Shown: piece after piece, positions 25,065 through 34,029 of the stretch
Layout: every line of letters starts with the position of its first letter
Position numbering within the stretch: the stretch's first letter is position 1
Assembly: GCA_964520525.1 (NCBI GenBank)
Contig: CAZFNR010000013.1
Coordinates: 1 to 46,224 of the forward strand
Length of the DNA stretch: 46,224 nucleotides
Source of the DNA: JAJPXC01 sp964520525
GTDB taxonomy: Bacteria; Bacteroidota; Bacteroidia; Bacteroidales; Muribaculaceae
Direction: 5' to 3'
Made by a program: the position numbers and the translations under genes
Notes under the pieces: generated by a model
What the model saw: only the letters and a program-made list of their open reading frames with translations
Told to the model about the DNA's origin: nothing
Databases searched by the model: none

Positions 25065-27929
25065 ATGAGAATGTTATCAACTATCAAACAAGCATTGGCG
25101 TTACTAACCACATTGGTGTGTGGATTTTCAACCAGTGCCTCAGTCGAGGTCAACGGCATCAATTACCAAATTAGCGATAATAAGTATGCCTATGTCACCT
25201 ACCGGCCAGGTGGCATTAAATATTCGGGCGACTTGGTAATCCCCGACAGCATCACTGTCGACTCGGTTAGAATCGCTGTAGGGGGACTGATGGCCGACAT
25301 CGTTCTTAGAGACAGTCCCGACTTGACTTCATTAGAGATGAACTGTTATTGCCAGGCTGCGAACCCGACAAAACCCGACTGCTCGATAGACCTTAGCAAT
25401 TGCACCTCGTTAAAAACGGTCAAATTTGGTTTGACCACTAGCAGCAGGCTGCTCAGCAGATACTTAGGAGATTATTTCAAGGTGCTGTTCAGCGACTGCA
25501 CCTCGCTTGAAAAGGTGATATACCCCGAGTCGGCAAAAGAATACACAAGGAAAATAAAGTTTGAACGTGAGGTTTTTAAAAATTGCTCCAAGCTGACCGC
25601 CCTCGAAAATATGCCTACCGCCCCGGAAGAAATCACGGTAAGCGACAAATCGTTCTACAAATGTGAATCATTTGATGTCACAAAATATATCGACCTGTCA
25701 AAAGTGGTGTTCGACAAGACATACACAGACATTTCATCTTCTTTCGAGCGTTGCAAAATCACAAAACTGGTGATTCCCGAAACGATGACCGAGATTCCTC
25801 CTTATACATTCGCAGGCAATCCGCTGACCGAGGTAACTCTGCCATCGACCATTAAGTCGATTGGCGACCTAGCATTCTTTAGCTATAGCTTCCCGGTCGA
25901 GAGACCGACACTCCCAGAGGGACTAACCACCTTAGGAAGGTCAGTTTTTTGCGGCATCAAGTATCTACACATCCCCTCAACGCTGACTTCGCTTGATGAA
26001 CAAGGATTATTAAAAGAAATAACAGTCGCCGAGGGAAACAAAGACTTCTTTGTTAAGGGCAACGCCCTCTACCAAGACACCCACGACGGGAACGTCACGT
26101 TCAGACGTGTTTTCGGCAAAAACGCAAGCGACACCGAGTTTACTTGGAACGAGACCGACGAGCGGGTAACAACTATAGGCGAATCCGCATTTGAAAATTC
26201 CGCAATAACCGATTACGATTTTCCCAACGTTAAGGCAATCGACTATTTTGCCTTTGGTTGGACACATTTAAGGAAAGCTAAAATAAAAGCCGGCGTCAAA
26301 TACGGGGAAACCGTTTTCGCTTTCTCCGACAGCCTAAAAGAAGTCTCAATCGAGGAAGGGGTGGAAATATTGCGAAGTTGCAGCTTCAGAGGGTGCAACG
26401 CACTTAAGCAGTTGGCACTCCCGTCGACACTTAACCGACTGGATTGGACGGCGCTTCCCGCATCGATAGAGCGGATTGAGAGCAAGAACGCAATTGTCCC
26501 GACCGTCATCGAACCTACAGCAAGCGACTCCATCATCGCCTCCGGATATATTCTACCTGTCGGAAACGTCACGTTAGTGGTGCCGAAAGGGTGCGCCGAG
26601 CGTTACCGCAACAACAAGGTGTGGGGACAATGCAAAGAGATTATCGAAAACGAGGAATGGGGAGTCACCCGCGACGCAGCCCAACAGCTCCCCACCGGCC
26701 TCTACTTCGCGACCAAAGGCGGGAACATCTGCTACTATAGCAACGGCACAATCCGCGACACCGGCATAGCCGCGGGCGACCACCCGTTCCAGATGCAAAC
26801 CTACGGAAACGCCGTCTATGTGGCAGACGCCGGTGAAAACTTCACATTCTCCACCAACAGCTCCGGCGACGGACTGTTCTACAAGATAGAGTATGATGGC
26901 AACAGTTTCTTCAAGACACCGATAATGACTCCAATGCACGCTGAAGAATGGCATAACACTCACAACTCCGACCCATACACCTGCTTTATCGACAAGAGCA
27001 AAGGAGACATCTACATCACCAACCGCAATATAGGTGCGATAAAGATTAACGCTAACGAGCGCGACTGGCGTAGCGAAGGGGCGATAAACACCGCTTCAGT
27101 AAGCAAAATCTTCGTGCAAACAGAATGGCTCGAACACTACGGCCGTGGACTTGCTTATGGCGCACTTATCTCCGGATTCCACCGCGACAGCAATGGGCTA
27201 AACTGGATGTCATACTACTATAACGGCTGTGGAATATTCCGTTTCAAAGACAGCGACATACGCCCCGAGGGGTACAGCATATCAGACACACCTCAATATA
27301 GCTTCATATTGAACGACGAACTCATAAACAGCTTCTACATCGACGAAGCTAACGGCTATTTGTATGTTCTTGCATTTGAAGGCTACAACGGGAAACACAC
27401 CGGACTATATCGCATAGCACTGAATGAGGTCGACAACTTTACCCGCGACCTCTCCTCGGCTGTCTGCATCACCGACGAGCCGGCATCAAACGAGGGGACA
27501 ACCACCGAGCCGGGAATACGCCAAATCACCGGCGACGGCAAAAACATCTATTGGAGCTACATAGCTCCTAAGGGTGAAGGATACACAAGCGGAATCAAGA
27601 TGGTGAACGCGACCGGCACACCCGTAGTGAAGACGCTAATCGAGGGTGTTGAAGCCTATGGTTTGACATTGGTCGATTTCAACCAGAGCGGCGCGAGCGA
27701 CATCACCGCCGACGCGGCAACAACACCGATAAGCGTGACCGGTGACGGTATCACCGCCAACGATGACATCAACGTCACAATCTACAACGTAAGCGGCGCG
27801 GCAGAAGCGCGCGCCCGGCTAGCCGCCGGCGAGACTTTCGCCACAAACACCCTGACGGCAGGCATCCACATCGTTGTCGCCACCGACAGCAACGGCAATA
27901 GCTCGGCAACAAAAATCACCGTGAAATAA
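25065..27929 (+). CDS. BspA-like leucine-rich-repeat protein with C-terminal propeller-like region
   Basis: The 954-residue protein has a signal peptide (about 1-26), a degenerate LRR_5 region (about 60-500), and a different region (about 560-880). That region is rich in Tyr, Trp, Asn and Gly with repeated short strands such as N-A-V-Y-V-A-D-A-G, D-I-Y-I-T-N-R and G-Y-L-Y-V-L-A, which looks like a beta-propeller. The last 60 residues (V-T-I-Y-N-V-S-G, then G-I-H-I-V-V-A-T-D) resemble a type IX secretion sorting domain. It is probably a surface protein; its ligand is unknown. Its base composition and codon use are more A/T-rich in the first half than in neighbouring genes, hinting at recombination. 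Confidence 0.83.
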   Translation: MRMLSTIKQALALLTTLVCGFSTSASVEVNGINYQISDNKYAYVTYRPGGIKYSGDLVIPDSITVDSVRIAVGGLMADIVLRDSPDLTSLEMNCYCQAANPTKPDCSIDLSNCTSLKTVKFGLTTSSRLLSRYLGDYFKVLFSDCTSLEKVIYPESAKEYTRKIKFEREVFKNCSKLTALENMPTAPEEITVSDKSFYKCESFDVTKYIDLSKVVFDKTYTDISSSFERCKITKLVIPETMTEIPPYTFAGNPLTEVTLPSTIKSIGDLAFFSYSFPVERPTLPEGLTTLGRSVFCGIKYLHIPSTLTSLDEQGLLKEITVAEGNKDFFVKGNALYQDTHDGNVTFRRVFGKNASDTEFTWNETDERVTTIGESAFENSAITDYDFPNVKAIDYFAFGWTHLRKAKIKAGVKYGETVFAFSDSLKEVSIEEGVEILRSCSFRGCNALKQLALPSTLNRLDWTALPASIERIESKNAIVPTVIEPTASDSIIASGYILPVGNVTLVVPKGCAERYRNNKVWGQCKEIIENEEWGVTRDAAQQLPTGLYFATKGGNICYYSNGTIRDTGIAAGDHPFQMQTYGNAVYVADAGENFTFSTNSSGDGLFYKIEYDGNSFFKTPIMTPMHAEEWHNTHNSDPYTCFIDKSKGDIYITNRNIGAIKINANERDWRSEGAINTASVSKIFVQTEWLEHYGRGLAYGALISGFHRDSNGLNWMSYYYNGCGIFRFKDSDIRPEGYSISDTPQYSFILNDELINSFYIDEANGYLYVLAFEGYNGKHTGLYRIALNEVDNFTRDLSSAVCITDEPASNEGTTTEPGIRQITGDGKNIYWSYIAPKGEGYTSGIKMVNATGTPVVKTLIEGVEAYGLTLVDFNQSGASDITADAATTPISVTGDGITANDDINVTIYNVSGAAEARARLAAGETFATNTLTAGIHIVVATDSNGNSSATKITVK

Positions 27930-27952
27930 AGCCCACTACAAGAACGTCACAT

Positions 27953-27997
27953 AAAGGAATCGGAGGTCATCGCGACGGCCTCCGATTCCTTTGTTTT
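27953..27997 (+). terminator. Terminator after the second BspA-like gene
   Basis: A stem of about 16 bp with one G-T pair (27953-27968 with 27977-27992) and an 8-nt loop is followed by TTGTTTTT. It lies 24 nt beyond the stop. Confidence 0.85.
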
Positions 27998-28029
27998 TCA
28001 GGCCATTAATGATTTTTAGCGCATTGGGG

Positions 28030-28060
28030 TTGTGGATAACCGAAACTATCGCTAACTTTG
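28030..28060 (+). promoter_or_regulatory. metK promoter
   Basis: TTG at 28030-28032, 20 nt, and TAACTTTG at 28053-28060 fit the Bacteroidota promoter. The start would be near 28067, just before the putative riboswitch. Confidence 0.7.
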
Positions 28061-28073
28061 CGGCAAATAATGA

Positions 28074-28129
28074 CGGTGGACAAATTTGATTGCTTGCGAC
28101 CACCGGAAAAAATAATGCTAAAATTAATC
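28074..28129 (+). promoter_or_regulatory. Candidate SAM-II-type riboswitch in the metK leader
   Basis: Stem P1 is CGGTGG (28074-28079) with CCACCG (28100-28105). The P1 loop contains GATT (28088-28091) and TTGC (28094-28097). The downstream tail holds GCTAAA (28117-28122) and AATC (28126-28129), which can pair back into the loop: GC/GC and UU/AA near P1, GATT/AATC at the far end. The result is an H-type pseudoknot. The C-U-U-G-C loop block and G-C-U-A-A-A tail are the conserved parts I recall for SAM-II, which senses S-adenosylmethionine. The pseudoknot ends 4 nt before the metK ATG, so ligand binding would block ribosome access. Known features: SAM-II fold and ligand. Inference: that this leader is one. 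Confidence 0.68.
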
Positions 28130-28133
28130 ACAA

Positions 28134-29447
28134 ATGAATTACCTTTTCACATCCGAGTCAGTGTCAGAGGGGCATCCCGACAAAGTCGCTGACCAAATCT
28201 CCGATGCCATTCTCGACGAATTTCTCGCCTATGACCCACAGTCGAAGGTTGCGTGCGAAACGCTCGTCACTACCGGGCAAGTCGTCGTGGCCGGCGAAGT
28301 CAAAAGCCAATCCTACATCGACCTGATGGAGGTGACGCGCCAAGTCATAAACGGCATCGGCTACAACCGTTCAGAACTCAAATTCGACGCTGAAGCCTGC
28401 GGCGTGTTCTCAGCCCTGCACGAACAGAGCGGTGACATCAACCGCGGTGTCGAGCGAGCCAACGCCGAAGACCAGGGCGCGGGCGACCAGGGGATGATGT
28501 TCGGCTACGCCTGCAACGAGACCCCCGACCTTATGCCGCTCCCGCTTTCACTGAGCCACGACCTGCTCAAAGAGCTCTCGCGCATACGCCGCGACCAATC
28601 AGCCATGACCTACCGTAACGCCGCCGGCGAGACCGTCAGCTACCTGCGCCCCGACTCAAAGAGCCAGGTCACAATCGAATATGACGAGGACAACCGACCG
28701 GTACGCGTCCACACCATAGTCATTTCAACCCAACACGACGATTTCATCAAGCCCTCCGGCGATCTATCGCAAGAAGAAGCCGACGCCAAGATGCTCGCAA
28801 TCATCAGCCGCGACGTTCGCGAGCAACTAATCCCGCGCGTCAAGGCGACGCTCCCCCCCGATGTGCAAGCACTTTTTGACGACAACTATATACTCCACGT
28901 CAATCCCACAGGTAAATTCGTAATCGGAGGCCCCCACGGCGACACCGGCTTGACCGGGCGCAAAATCATCGTCGACACCTACGGCGGACGCGGAGCGCAC
29001 GGTGGCGGCGCGTTCTCGGGCAAAGACCCCTCAAAAGTTGACCGCTCGGCAGCCTACGCAGCCCGCCACATCGCCAAAAACCTCGTGGCAGCCGGAATCG
29101 CCGGCGAAGCTCTCGTGCAAGTGGCCTACGCAATCGGTGTGGCACAGCCCGTCAGCCTATATGTCAACACCAACGGAACCGCCAAAGTCGACAAGACCGA
29201 TGCCGAGATTTCGGCAATCGTCGCCAACCTGTTTGACATGCGCCCTAACGCAATCGAAAAGCGTCTGAAACTACGCGCGCCCATCTACCAGGAGACGGCG
29301 ACCTACGGACACTTCGGTCGCACACCCCGCAAAGTAACCAAGCACTTCAGCTCGCGCTACGAGGGTGAAAAGACCATCGAAGTGGAATTGTTCACGTGGG
29401 AAAAACTCGACATGATTGACCCCATCCGCAAAGCCTTCTCCCTCTGA
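28134..29447 (+). CDS. metK: S-adenosylmethionine synthetase
   Basis: MetK makes S-adenosylmethionine from methionine and ATP. The 437-residue protein has the signatures G-H-P-D-K-V-A-D-Q-I-S-D near the N-terminus, G-A-G-D-Q-G-M-M-F-G-Y-A near 118-130, G-G-P-H-G-D-T-G-L-T-G-R-K, and the phosphate loop G-G-G-A-F-S-G-K-D. The length is longer than the 384 residues of E. coli but normal for Bacteroidota. The gene is alone, with its own promoter, a SAM-II-like leader and a hairpin terminator. The leader would make synthesis self-limiting when product accumulates. Confidence 0.96.
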   Translation: MNYLFTSESVSEGHPDKVADQISDAILDEFLAYDPQSKVACETLVTTGQVVVAGEVKSQSYIDLMEVTRQVINGIGYNRSELKFDAEACGVFSALHEQSGDINRGVERANAEDQGAGDQGMMFGYACNETPDLMPLPLSLSHDLLKELSRIRRDQSAMTYRNAAGETVSYLRPDSKSQVTIEYDEDNRPVRVHTIVISTQHDDFIKPSGDLSQEEADAKMLAIISRDVREQLIPRVKATLPPDVQALFDDNYILHVNPTGKFVIGGPHGDTGLTGRKIIVDTYGGRGAHGGGAFSGKDPSKVDRSAAYAARHIAKNLVAAGIAGEALVQVAYAIGVAQPVSLYVNTNGTAKVDKTDAEISAIVANLFDMRPNAIEKRLKLRAPIYQETATYGHFGRTPRKVTKHFSSRYEGEKTIEVELFTWEKLDMIDPIRKAFSL

Positions 29448-29474
29448 CACACGAGGCTTTGTCGTAATTGAACC

Positions 29475-29516
29475 GCGCCCCAAAAGCTTGTCATCAAACT
29501 TTTGGGGCGCATTTTA
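29475..29516 (+). terminator. Terminator after metK
   Basis: A 12-bp perfect stem (29475-29486 with 29499-29510) with a 12-nt loop is followed by ATTTTA. It lies 28 nt beyond the metK stop. Confidence 0.85.
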
Positions 29517-29595
29517 TGAAGTAGAGTTCTGAGCGACGGCTCGTTACCGCTCGACCGAGTCAAGCGAAGACAGGTTTTACTGCCAACAGAGAGCC

Positions 29596-30915
29596 CTATT
29601 TTTCACGCATGAACACGTTAACCGGGGTGCCGCAGAAGTCCCAATTCTCGCGGATTTTGTTTTCCAAATAACGTCGGTAAGGCTCTTTAACCCACTGCGG
29701 CAGGTTGCAGAAGAACACAAACGTCGGCACCATCGCGCCCTTCAGCATCGTCACATATTTGATTTTGACAAACTTTCCTTTGTTGGCCGGCGGCGGATAG
29801 CTCGCTATGGCATCGAGCATCACGTTGTTGAGCTGCGACGTGGGGACTGTGCGTTTGCGATTGTTGTAGACATCTTTCGCCGTCTCAAGGACCTTGAAAA
29901 TGCGTTGTTTGGTCAATGCCGACGTGAAGATGATCGGAAAGTCGGTGAACGGAGCTAAACGTTTGCGTATCGCATCCTCAAAATGCGTGATTGCGTCCTG
30001 CGATTTGTTCTCCACCAGATCCCATTTGTTGACGCAGACCACAAGCCCTTTCTTGTTGCGCTGTATCAGCGAGAAGATGTTAAGGTCTTGGTTTTCAATA
30101 CCGCGCGTGGCATCAATCATCAGTATGCACACATCTGACGCCTCAATGGCGCGTATGCTTCTAATCACCGAGTAGTACTCTATATCTTCGTTGACCTTGT
30201 TCTTGCGCCGGATTCCGGCGGTGTCGACAAGATAGAAGTCAAAGCCGAATTTGTCATAGCGCGTGTAGATGGAGTCGCGTGTCGTTCCCGCTATGTCGGT
30301 GACAATGTGGCGGTCTTCTCCTATAAACGCGTTGATTAGCGACGATTTGCCTGCGTTGGGCCGCCCGACAATCGCAAAGCGCGGGATGTCGTCAAGCTGC
30401 TCCTCGTCATCTTGTGGTTTTTCAGGGAACTTCTTCACAACCTCGTCGAGGAGGTCGCCGGTGCCGAACCCGCTCACCGCCGAGACCGGATAAGGCTCTC
30501 CAAGGCCGAGTTTGTAAAATTCGGGGACGTTGTAGAGCCAATCGTTGGAGTCAACCTTGTTGGCTACGAGTAAGACAGGCTTGCGCGATTTGCGCAATAT
30601 CTCGGCGACATGGTCGTCGAGGTCGGTGACGCCGTTCATGGCATCGACCACAAAAAGCATTTCGTCGGCTTGCTCGATGGCGAGAGCGACCTGTTTGTTG
30701 ATTTCTGACTCAAAGACGTCATCGGAGTTGACCACCCAACCGCCGGTGTCGACGATTGAAAATTCCATGCCATTCCAGTCGACCTTGCCATACTGGCGGT
30801 CGCGTGTGGTGCCGGCAGTCTCGTCGACGATGGCTGTGCGCGATTGTGTCAGTCGGTTGAACAGAGTGGATTTCCCCACATTGGGGCGGCCTACGATGGC
30901 TACGAGATGTCCCAT
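29596..30915 (-). CDS. der: Ribosome biogenesis GTPase Der (EngA)
   Basis: Der is a double GTPase needed for large-subunit assembly. The 439-residue protein has two G domains in tandem: G-R-P-N-V-G-K-S-T with D-T-G-G and N-K-V-D in the first, then G-R-P-N-A-G-K-S-S, D-T-A-G-I-R-R and N-K-W-D in the second (about residue 177 on). A C-terminal KH-like domain ends it. The tandem arrangement is diagnostic. It has its own promoter, although era lies just upstream on the same strand, so it is probably served by both. Confidence 0.96.
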   Translation of the reverse strand: MGHLVAIVGRPNVGKSTLFNRLTQSRTAIVDETAGTTRDRQYGKVDWNGMEFSIVDTGGWVVNSDDVFESEINKQVALAIEQADEMLFVVDAMNGVTDLDDHVAEILRKSRKPVLLVANKVDSNDWLYNVPEFYKLGLGEPYPVSAVSGFGTGDLLDEVVKKFPEKPQDDEEQLDDIPRFAIVGRPNAGKSSLINAFIGEDRHIVTDIAGTTRDSIYTRYDKFGFDFYLVDTAGIRRKNKVNEDIEYYSVIRSIRAIEASDVCILMIDATRGIENQDLNIFSLIQRNKKGLVVCVNKWDLVENKSQDAITHFEDAIRKRLAPFTDFPIIFTSALTKQRIFKVLETAKDVYNNRKRTVPTSQLNNVMLDAIASYPPPANKGKFVKIKYVTMLKGAMVPTFVFFCNLPQWVKEPYRRYLENKIRENWDFCGTPVNVFMREK

Positions 30916-30940
30916 ATCGGTGAGTTTTTATTGTTTTCTA

Positions 30941-30971
30941 CAAAATTAATACAATTCGGTATAACCGCAAA
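30941..30971 (-). promoter_or_regulatory. der promoter
   Basis: On the minus strand TTTG (30971-30968), exactly 19 nt, and TAATTTTG (30948-30941) match the consensus. Transcription would start near 30934, about 19 nt before the ATG. Confidence 0.75.
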
Positions 30972-31049
30972 ATCTGACGGTGTCGGGGTGTCACGCTCTG
31001 CCGGGCACCCCCGTTCAGCCGCCGCGAGATACCCGCACGGAGGGTGGTG

Positions 31050-31940
31050 TCACTCTATGTAGCCGAACGATTTGAGCTTGTTCTCACGGTTGCGCCAGTT
31101 TGGCTCAACTTTGACATAGAGTTCGAGATAAACTCTCTTGCCAAAGAATGTCTCGATATCCTTGCGGGCTTCTGTGCCGACCCTCTTGAGCCTCGAGCCG
31201 CCTCGGCCGATGAGGATTCCTTTCTGGCTGTCGCGCTCCACATAGATGACGGCCATTATGTGGATGGAGCTTTCTTTCTCGTCAAATTTCTCGACAATCG
31301 CTTCAACGGAGTAAGGCACCTCTTTGTCGTAGTTGGTAAGGATTTTCTCGCGGATTATTTCTGTCACGAAAAATCTCGCGGGTTTGTCGGTAAGCGCGTC
31401 TTTGCCGAAATAAGGGGGCGAAAGCGGCAGCAGCTCTACTATGCGGGCCATCAGGTTGGAGACGTTGAAATGCTCTTTTGCCGATGTCGGGAATATCTCG
31501 GCGTTCGGGAGAAGACCGCGCCAACGTTCGACAATGGCATGAAGGTCGCTGTCGCCTTTGAGCAGGTCAATCTTGTTGATGACGAGCAGCACCGGGACCT
31601 TTTCTTTGGCCACTTTGGCGAGGAAGTCGGCGTTTTTAGTGGGGTCTTCGACAACATCGGTAACGTAAATCAGCACGTCGGCATCGGTCAACGCACCTTC
31701 CGAGAAGTTTAGCATACTCTCTTGCAGGCCGTATTTGGGTTTAAGCACTCCCGGCGTGTCGGAAAATACTATCTGATAATCGGGAGCGTTGACTATGCCC
31801 ATTATACGGTGACGGGTTGTCTGAGCCTTGGATGTGATGATGCTGACGCGCTCGCCCACGAGGTCGTTCATCAACGTTGATTTGCCGACATTAGGGTTGC
31901 CGACGATGTTTACGAATCCGGCTTTGTGTTGTTGTTCCAT
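31050..31940 (-). CDS. era: GTPase Era
   Basis: Era binds the 3' end of 16S rRNA and couples small-subunit maturation to growth. The 296-residue protein has the G1 loop G-N-P-N-V-G-K-S-T, G3 D-T-P-G and G4 N-K-I-D. The C-terminal KH domain includes G-R-G-G-S-R-L-K-R-V-G-T, and length is normal. It lies between fabH and der on the same strand. The leader overlaps a hairpin that looks like the fabH terminator, so it may be partly insulated from the genes upstream. Confidence 0.95.
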   Translation of the reverse strand: MEQQHKAGFVNIVGNPNVGKSTLMNDLVGERVSIITSKAQTTRHRIMGIVNAPDYQIVFSDTPGVLKPKYGLQESMLNFSEGALTDADVLIYVTDVVEDPTKNADFLAKVAKEKVPVLLVINKIDLLKGDSDLHAIVERWRGLLPNAEIFPTSAKEHFNVSNLMARIVELLPLSPPYFGKDALTDKPARFFVTEIIREKILTNYDKEVPYSVEAIVEKFDEKESSIHIMAVIYVERDSQKGILIGRGGSRLKRVGTEARKDIETFFGKRVYLELYVKVEPNWRNRENKLKSFGYIE

Positions 31941-31968
31941 GTTATTGAATTATAATTTCTTGCTTCTA

Positions 31969-32002
31969 AAACAAAAATAGCACCTAAAAAAGATGCTATT
32001 TT
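31969..32002 (-). terminator. Terminator after fabH, with -7 box for era
   Basis: aaaatagca (31974-31982) pairs with tgctatttt (31994-32002) around an 11-nt loop. On the minus strand the stem runs into TTTTTGTTTT. The same bases contain TATTTTTG (31979-31972), a -7 match that could start era transcripts. No -33 box is clear. Confidence 0.65.
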
Positions 32003-32030
32003 GTGCGAAAATTCATTGCGCTCGACGGAA

Positions 32031-33014
32031 TCAGATGTCCCAAATGATGTACATGGCACCCCAGGTGAAACCTGCGCCGAAAGCTGTCAAGATTATTTTG
32101 TCACCTTTTTTCAACTTCTCCTTGTACTCGTCGATGCAAAGAGGTATCGAGGCGGCTGAAGTGTTGCCGTAGTGTTCGATGTTGACAAGTACTTTCTCAG
32201 CGGGGACACCGGCGCGGTCGGCGACGGCTTCGATGATGCGTAGGTTGGCCTGATGGGGGACGAGGTAATCGATATCATCGACCGTCAGGCTGTTGCGTTT
32301 CATCACATCGAGCGAAGATGTGAGCATATCGGTCACCGCGTGCTTGTAGACGTGGCGCCCTTCTTGATACACAAAGTGTTCCTCGGCGTCGACGCTTTCG
32401 TGAGAAGCGGGTTTTACCGAACCGCCGGCTTTCATCAAGAGGTGTTCGAGTCCTTCGCCATCGACATGGAACACTCCGTCGATGATGCCCACGGCCTTCT
32501 CGGTAGGCTCAATAAGCATGGCACCTGCCGCGTCGCCAAACAGCGGGCAGGTCGAGCGGTCGTTGTAGTTAGTCATCGATGACATTTTTTCGGCGGCTAC
32601 CACAACTATCTTTTTGCGCATTCCCGACTTGATGTAGGCTGCCGCGTCGTGCAGTGCCACGAGAAATCCGGCGCAAGCAGCCTGGATGTCATAGGCATAT
32701 GAGTTTTTCAGCCCGCACTGGTGGGCGATTATGGAGCCTGTTGATGGGAAACGGTAGTCGGGATTGGATGTAGCGCAAATCAGGAGGTCAACATCTTCGG
32801 GTTTTGTTCCTGTCGATTCAAGGAGTCTGTTTACGGCTTTGATGCCCATGAACGAAGACCCGGCACCTTCCTGGCGCAGAATGCGGCGTTGCTTGATTCC
32901 GACGCGTGTCGTAATCCATTCGTCATTAGTGTCGACAATCTTCGACAGCATATCGTTGTCGAGGATGTCGTCAGGGACGTAGGAAGCCACGCCTGAAATT
33001 CGTGCGTTCAGCAT
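32031..33014 (-). CDS. fabH: 3-oxoacyl-ACP synthase III
   Basis: FabH starts fatty-acid synthesis by condensing an acyl-CoA with malonyl-ACP. From the ATG at 33014 it is 327 residues; an upstream ATG at 33050 is in frame but gives a non-conserved extension. The catalytic Cys lies in A-A-C-A-G-F near residue 112. The active-site His and Asn are in P-H-Q-A-N and G-N-T-S-A-A-S-I-P, and G-A-G-F-T-W-G closes the protein. The set C-H-N is complete. It follows rpmF, a classic pairing across bacteria, with a 206-nt spacer containing an unassigned hairpin. Confidence 0.95.
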   Translation of the reverse strand: MLNARISGVASYVPDDILDNDMLSKIVDTNDEWITTRVGIKQRRILRQEGAGSSFMGIKAVNRLLESTGTKPEDVDLLICATSNPDYRFPSTGSIIAHQCGLKNSYAYDIQAACAGFLVALHDAAAYIKSGMRKKIVVVAAEKMSSMTNYNDRSTCPLFGDAAGAMLIEPTEKAVGIIDGVFHVDGEGLEHLLMKAGGSVKPASHESVDAEEHFVYQEGRHVYKHAVTDMLTSSLDVMKRNSLTVDDIDYLVPHQANLRIIEAVADRAGVPAEKVLVNIEHYGNTSAASIPLCIDEYKEKLKKGDKIILTAFGAGFTWGAMYIIWDI

Positions 33015-33122
33015 AAAAATTTGATATTTAGGTTTTGACGTTAAACTCATCCGCGACTCGTTGGCAAGCGGGCGGGCGAGTTATGTCGTTGTTCGGGGTG
33101 GAATAGGTATGTGACAGATAGC

Positions 33123-33162
33123 CCCCCGCATCCGCAATCTCTTTTAATAGAGTCGCGGCGGG
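33123..33162 (-). other. Extended hairpin in the rpmF-fabH spacer
   Basis: Blocks near CCCCGC/GCGGGG, with internal CTCT/AGAG pairing, fold into a long imperfect stem. No T tract follows. It could be an mRNA processing or stability element between the ribosomal protein and lipid genes. Confidence 0.35.
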
Positions 33163-33220
33163 GAGGTTTATCTTATTTCTTTTTGTGAAAAGCAGCACTC
33201 ATCGAAGAACGCCTGCCTGT

Positions 33221-33406
33221 TTACACAGCGGCAGCTTTCTCGATGGCGAGTTTTCCGCGATAGTAACCACATTCACCGCAGACGGTGTGGTACACGTGCC
33301 AAGCGCCACAGTTGGGGCAAACGGCCAGTGTGGGCATAGCTGCCTTGTCGTGAGTTCTACGCTTCGCAGTTCTGGTCTTTGATTGTTTTCGTTTAGGATG
33401 TGCCAT
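33221..33406 (-). CDS. rpmF: 50S ribosomal protein L32
   Basis: The 61-residue protein starts A-H-P-K-R-K-Q-S-K-T-R-T-A-K-R-R-T-H and has the zinc ribbon C-P-N-C and C-G-E-C of the Zn-binding form. That form is the one displaced by paralogs under zinc limitation in some bacteria; no paralog is in this window. It lies 15 nt after the DUF177 gene, the usual partner, and shares its promoter. Confidence 0.95.
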   Translation of the reverse strand: MAHPKRKQSKTRTAKRRTHDKAAMPTLAVCPNCGAWHVYHTVCGECGYYRGKLAIEKAAAV

Positions 33407-33421
33407 TTTAGTTATTGTTAT

Positions 33422-34003
33422 TTAGTTATTGTCATTCAGTTTCTTCAGTTCGTCCCAACGGGAGTCGGTCGGTGTGTCAGATGCGCTTCCCATATCGTCG
33501 ATTTCGTCGAAAAGCTCGTCATCGAGCATTTGCTCGTCATCGTCGATGGAGTGCGCGCGGTGTTTTTTCAGAATCGCGCTCATGGCCCTGTTGCATTTAC
33601 CGAGCGGGTGGACGTGCTTGATGGGGATAGCCAAAGCCACCGTATCGTAAATCATATAGGCCACGTTGAGATAATTGTCGCTCTCGGGTATTTCAAGCAG
33701 CTCGTCGGACTCATCGTTGTAGCAGTCGCCATATTTCACGGCAATGTGATATGGCGCGTCGATGGGCAGCACGAGATCGTCGAGGCATCGGTCGCACAAG
33801 AGAGTGACGTTGCCCGTGATTGCGAAATCGAGATTGTAAATCCCGCCGCGGTTCACCACAGTGAGCTTTACGTCGAGGTCGGCCTCACGCACGTCAACGT
33901 TTTCCATGTTTGTGAAAAACGTCTTATCCAGATGGTAGTCGAATGTCTCGACCCCTTCGGGCATACTTTTAAGCTGTAGTTTAAATTCCGAAAACTTTCC
34001 CAC
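33422..34003 (-). CDS. DUF177 (YceD-like) protein
   Basis: The family, called YceD in E. coli, is encoded next to rpmF in many bacteria and has been linked to 23S rRNA accumulation. I chose the GTG at 34003 (193 residues, V-G-K-F-S-E-F-K-L-Q-L-K), because the ATG at 34060 lies upstream of the predicted transcript start and encodes non-conserved residues. Near the middle is C-D-R-C-L-D-D-L, with the conserved C-x-x-C pair. An acidic C-terminal part follows. It heads the DUF177-rpmF-fabH-era-der string. Confidence 0.85.
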   Translation of the reverse strand: MGKFSEFKLQLKSMPEGVETFDYHLDKTFFTNMENVDVREADLDVKLTVVNRGGIYNLDFAITGNVTLLCDRCLDDLVLPIDAPYHIAVKYGDCYNDESDELLEIPESDNYLNVAYMIYDTVALAIPIKHVHPLGKCNRAMSAILKKHRAHSIDDDEQMLDDELFDEIDDMGSASDTPTDSRWDELKKLNDNN

Positions 34004-34029
34004 GGCAAACGATGGTTGAAAAAACTGTG

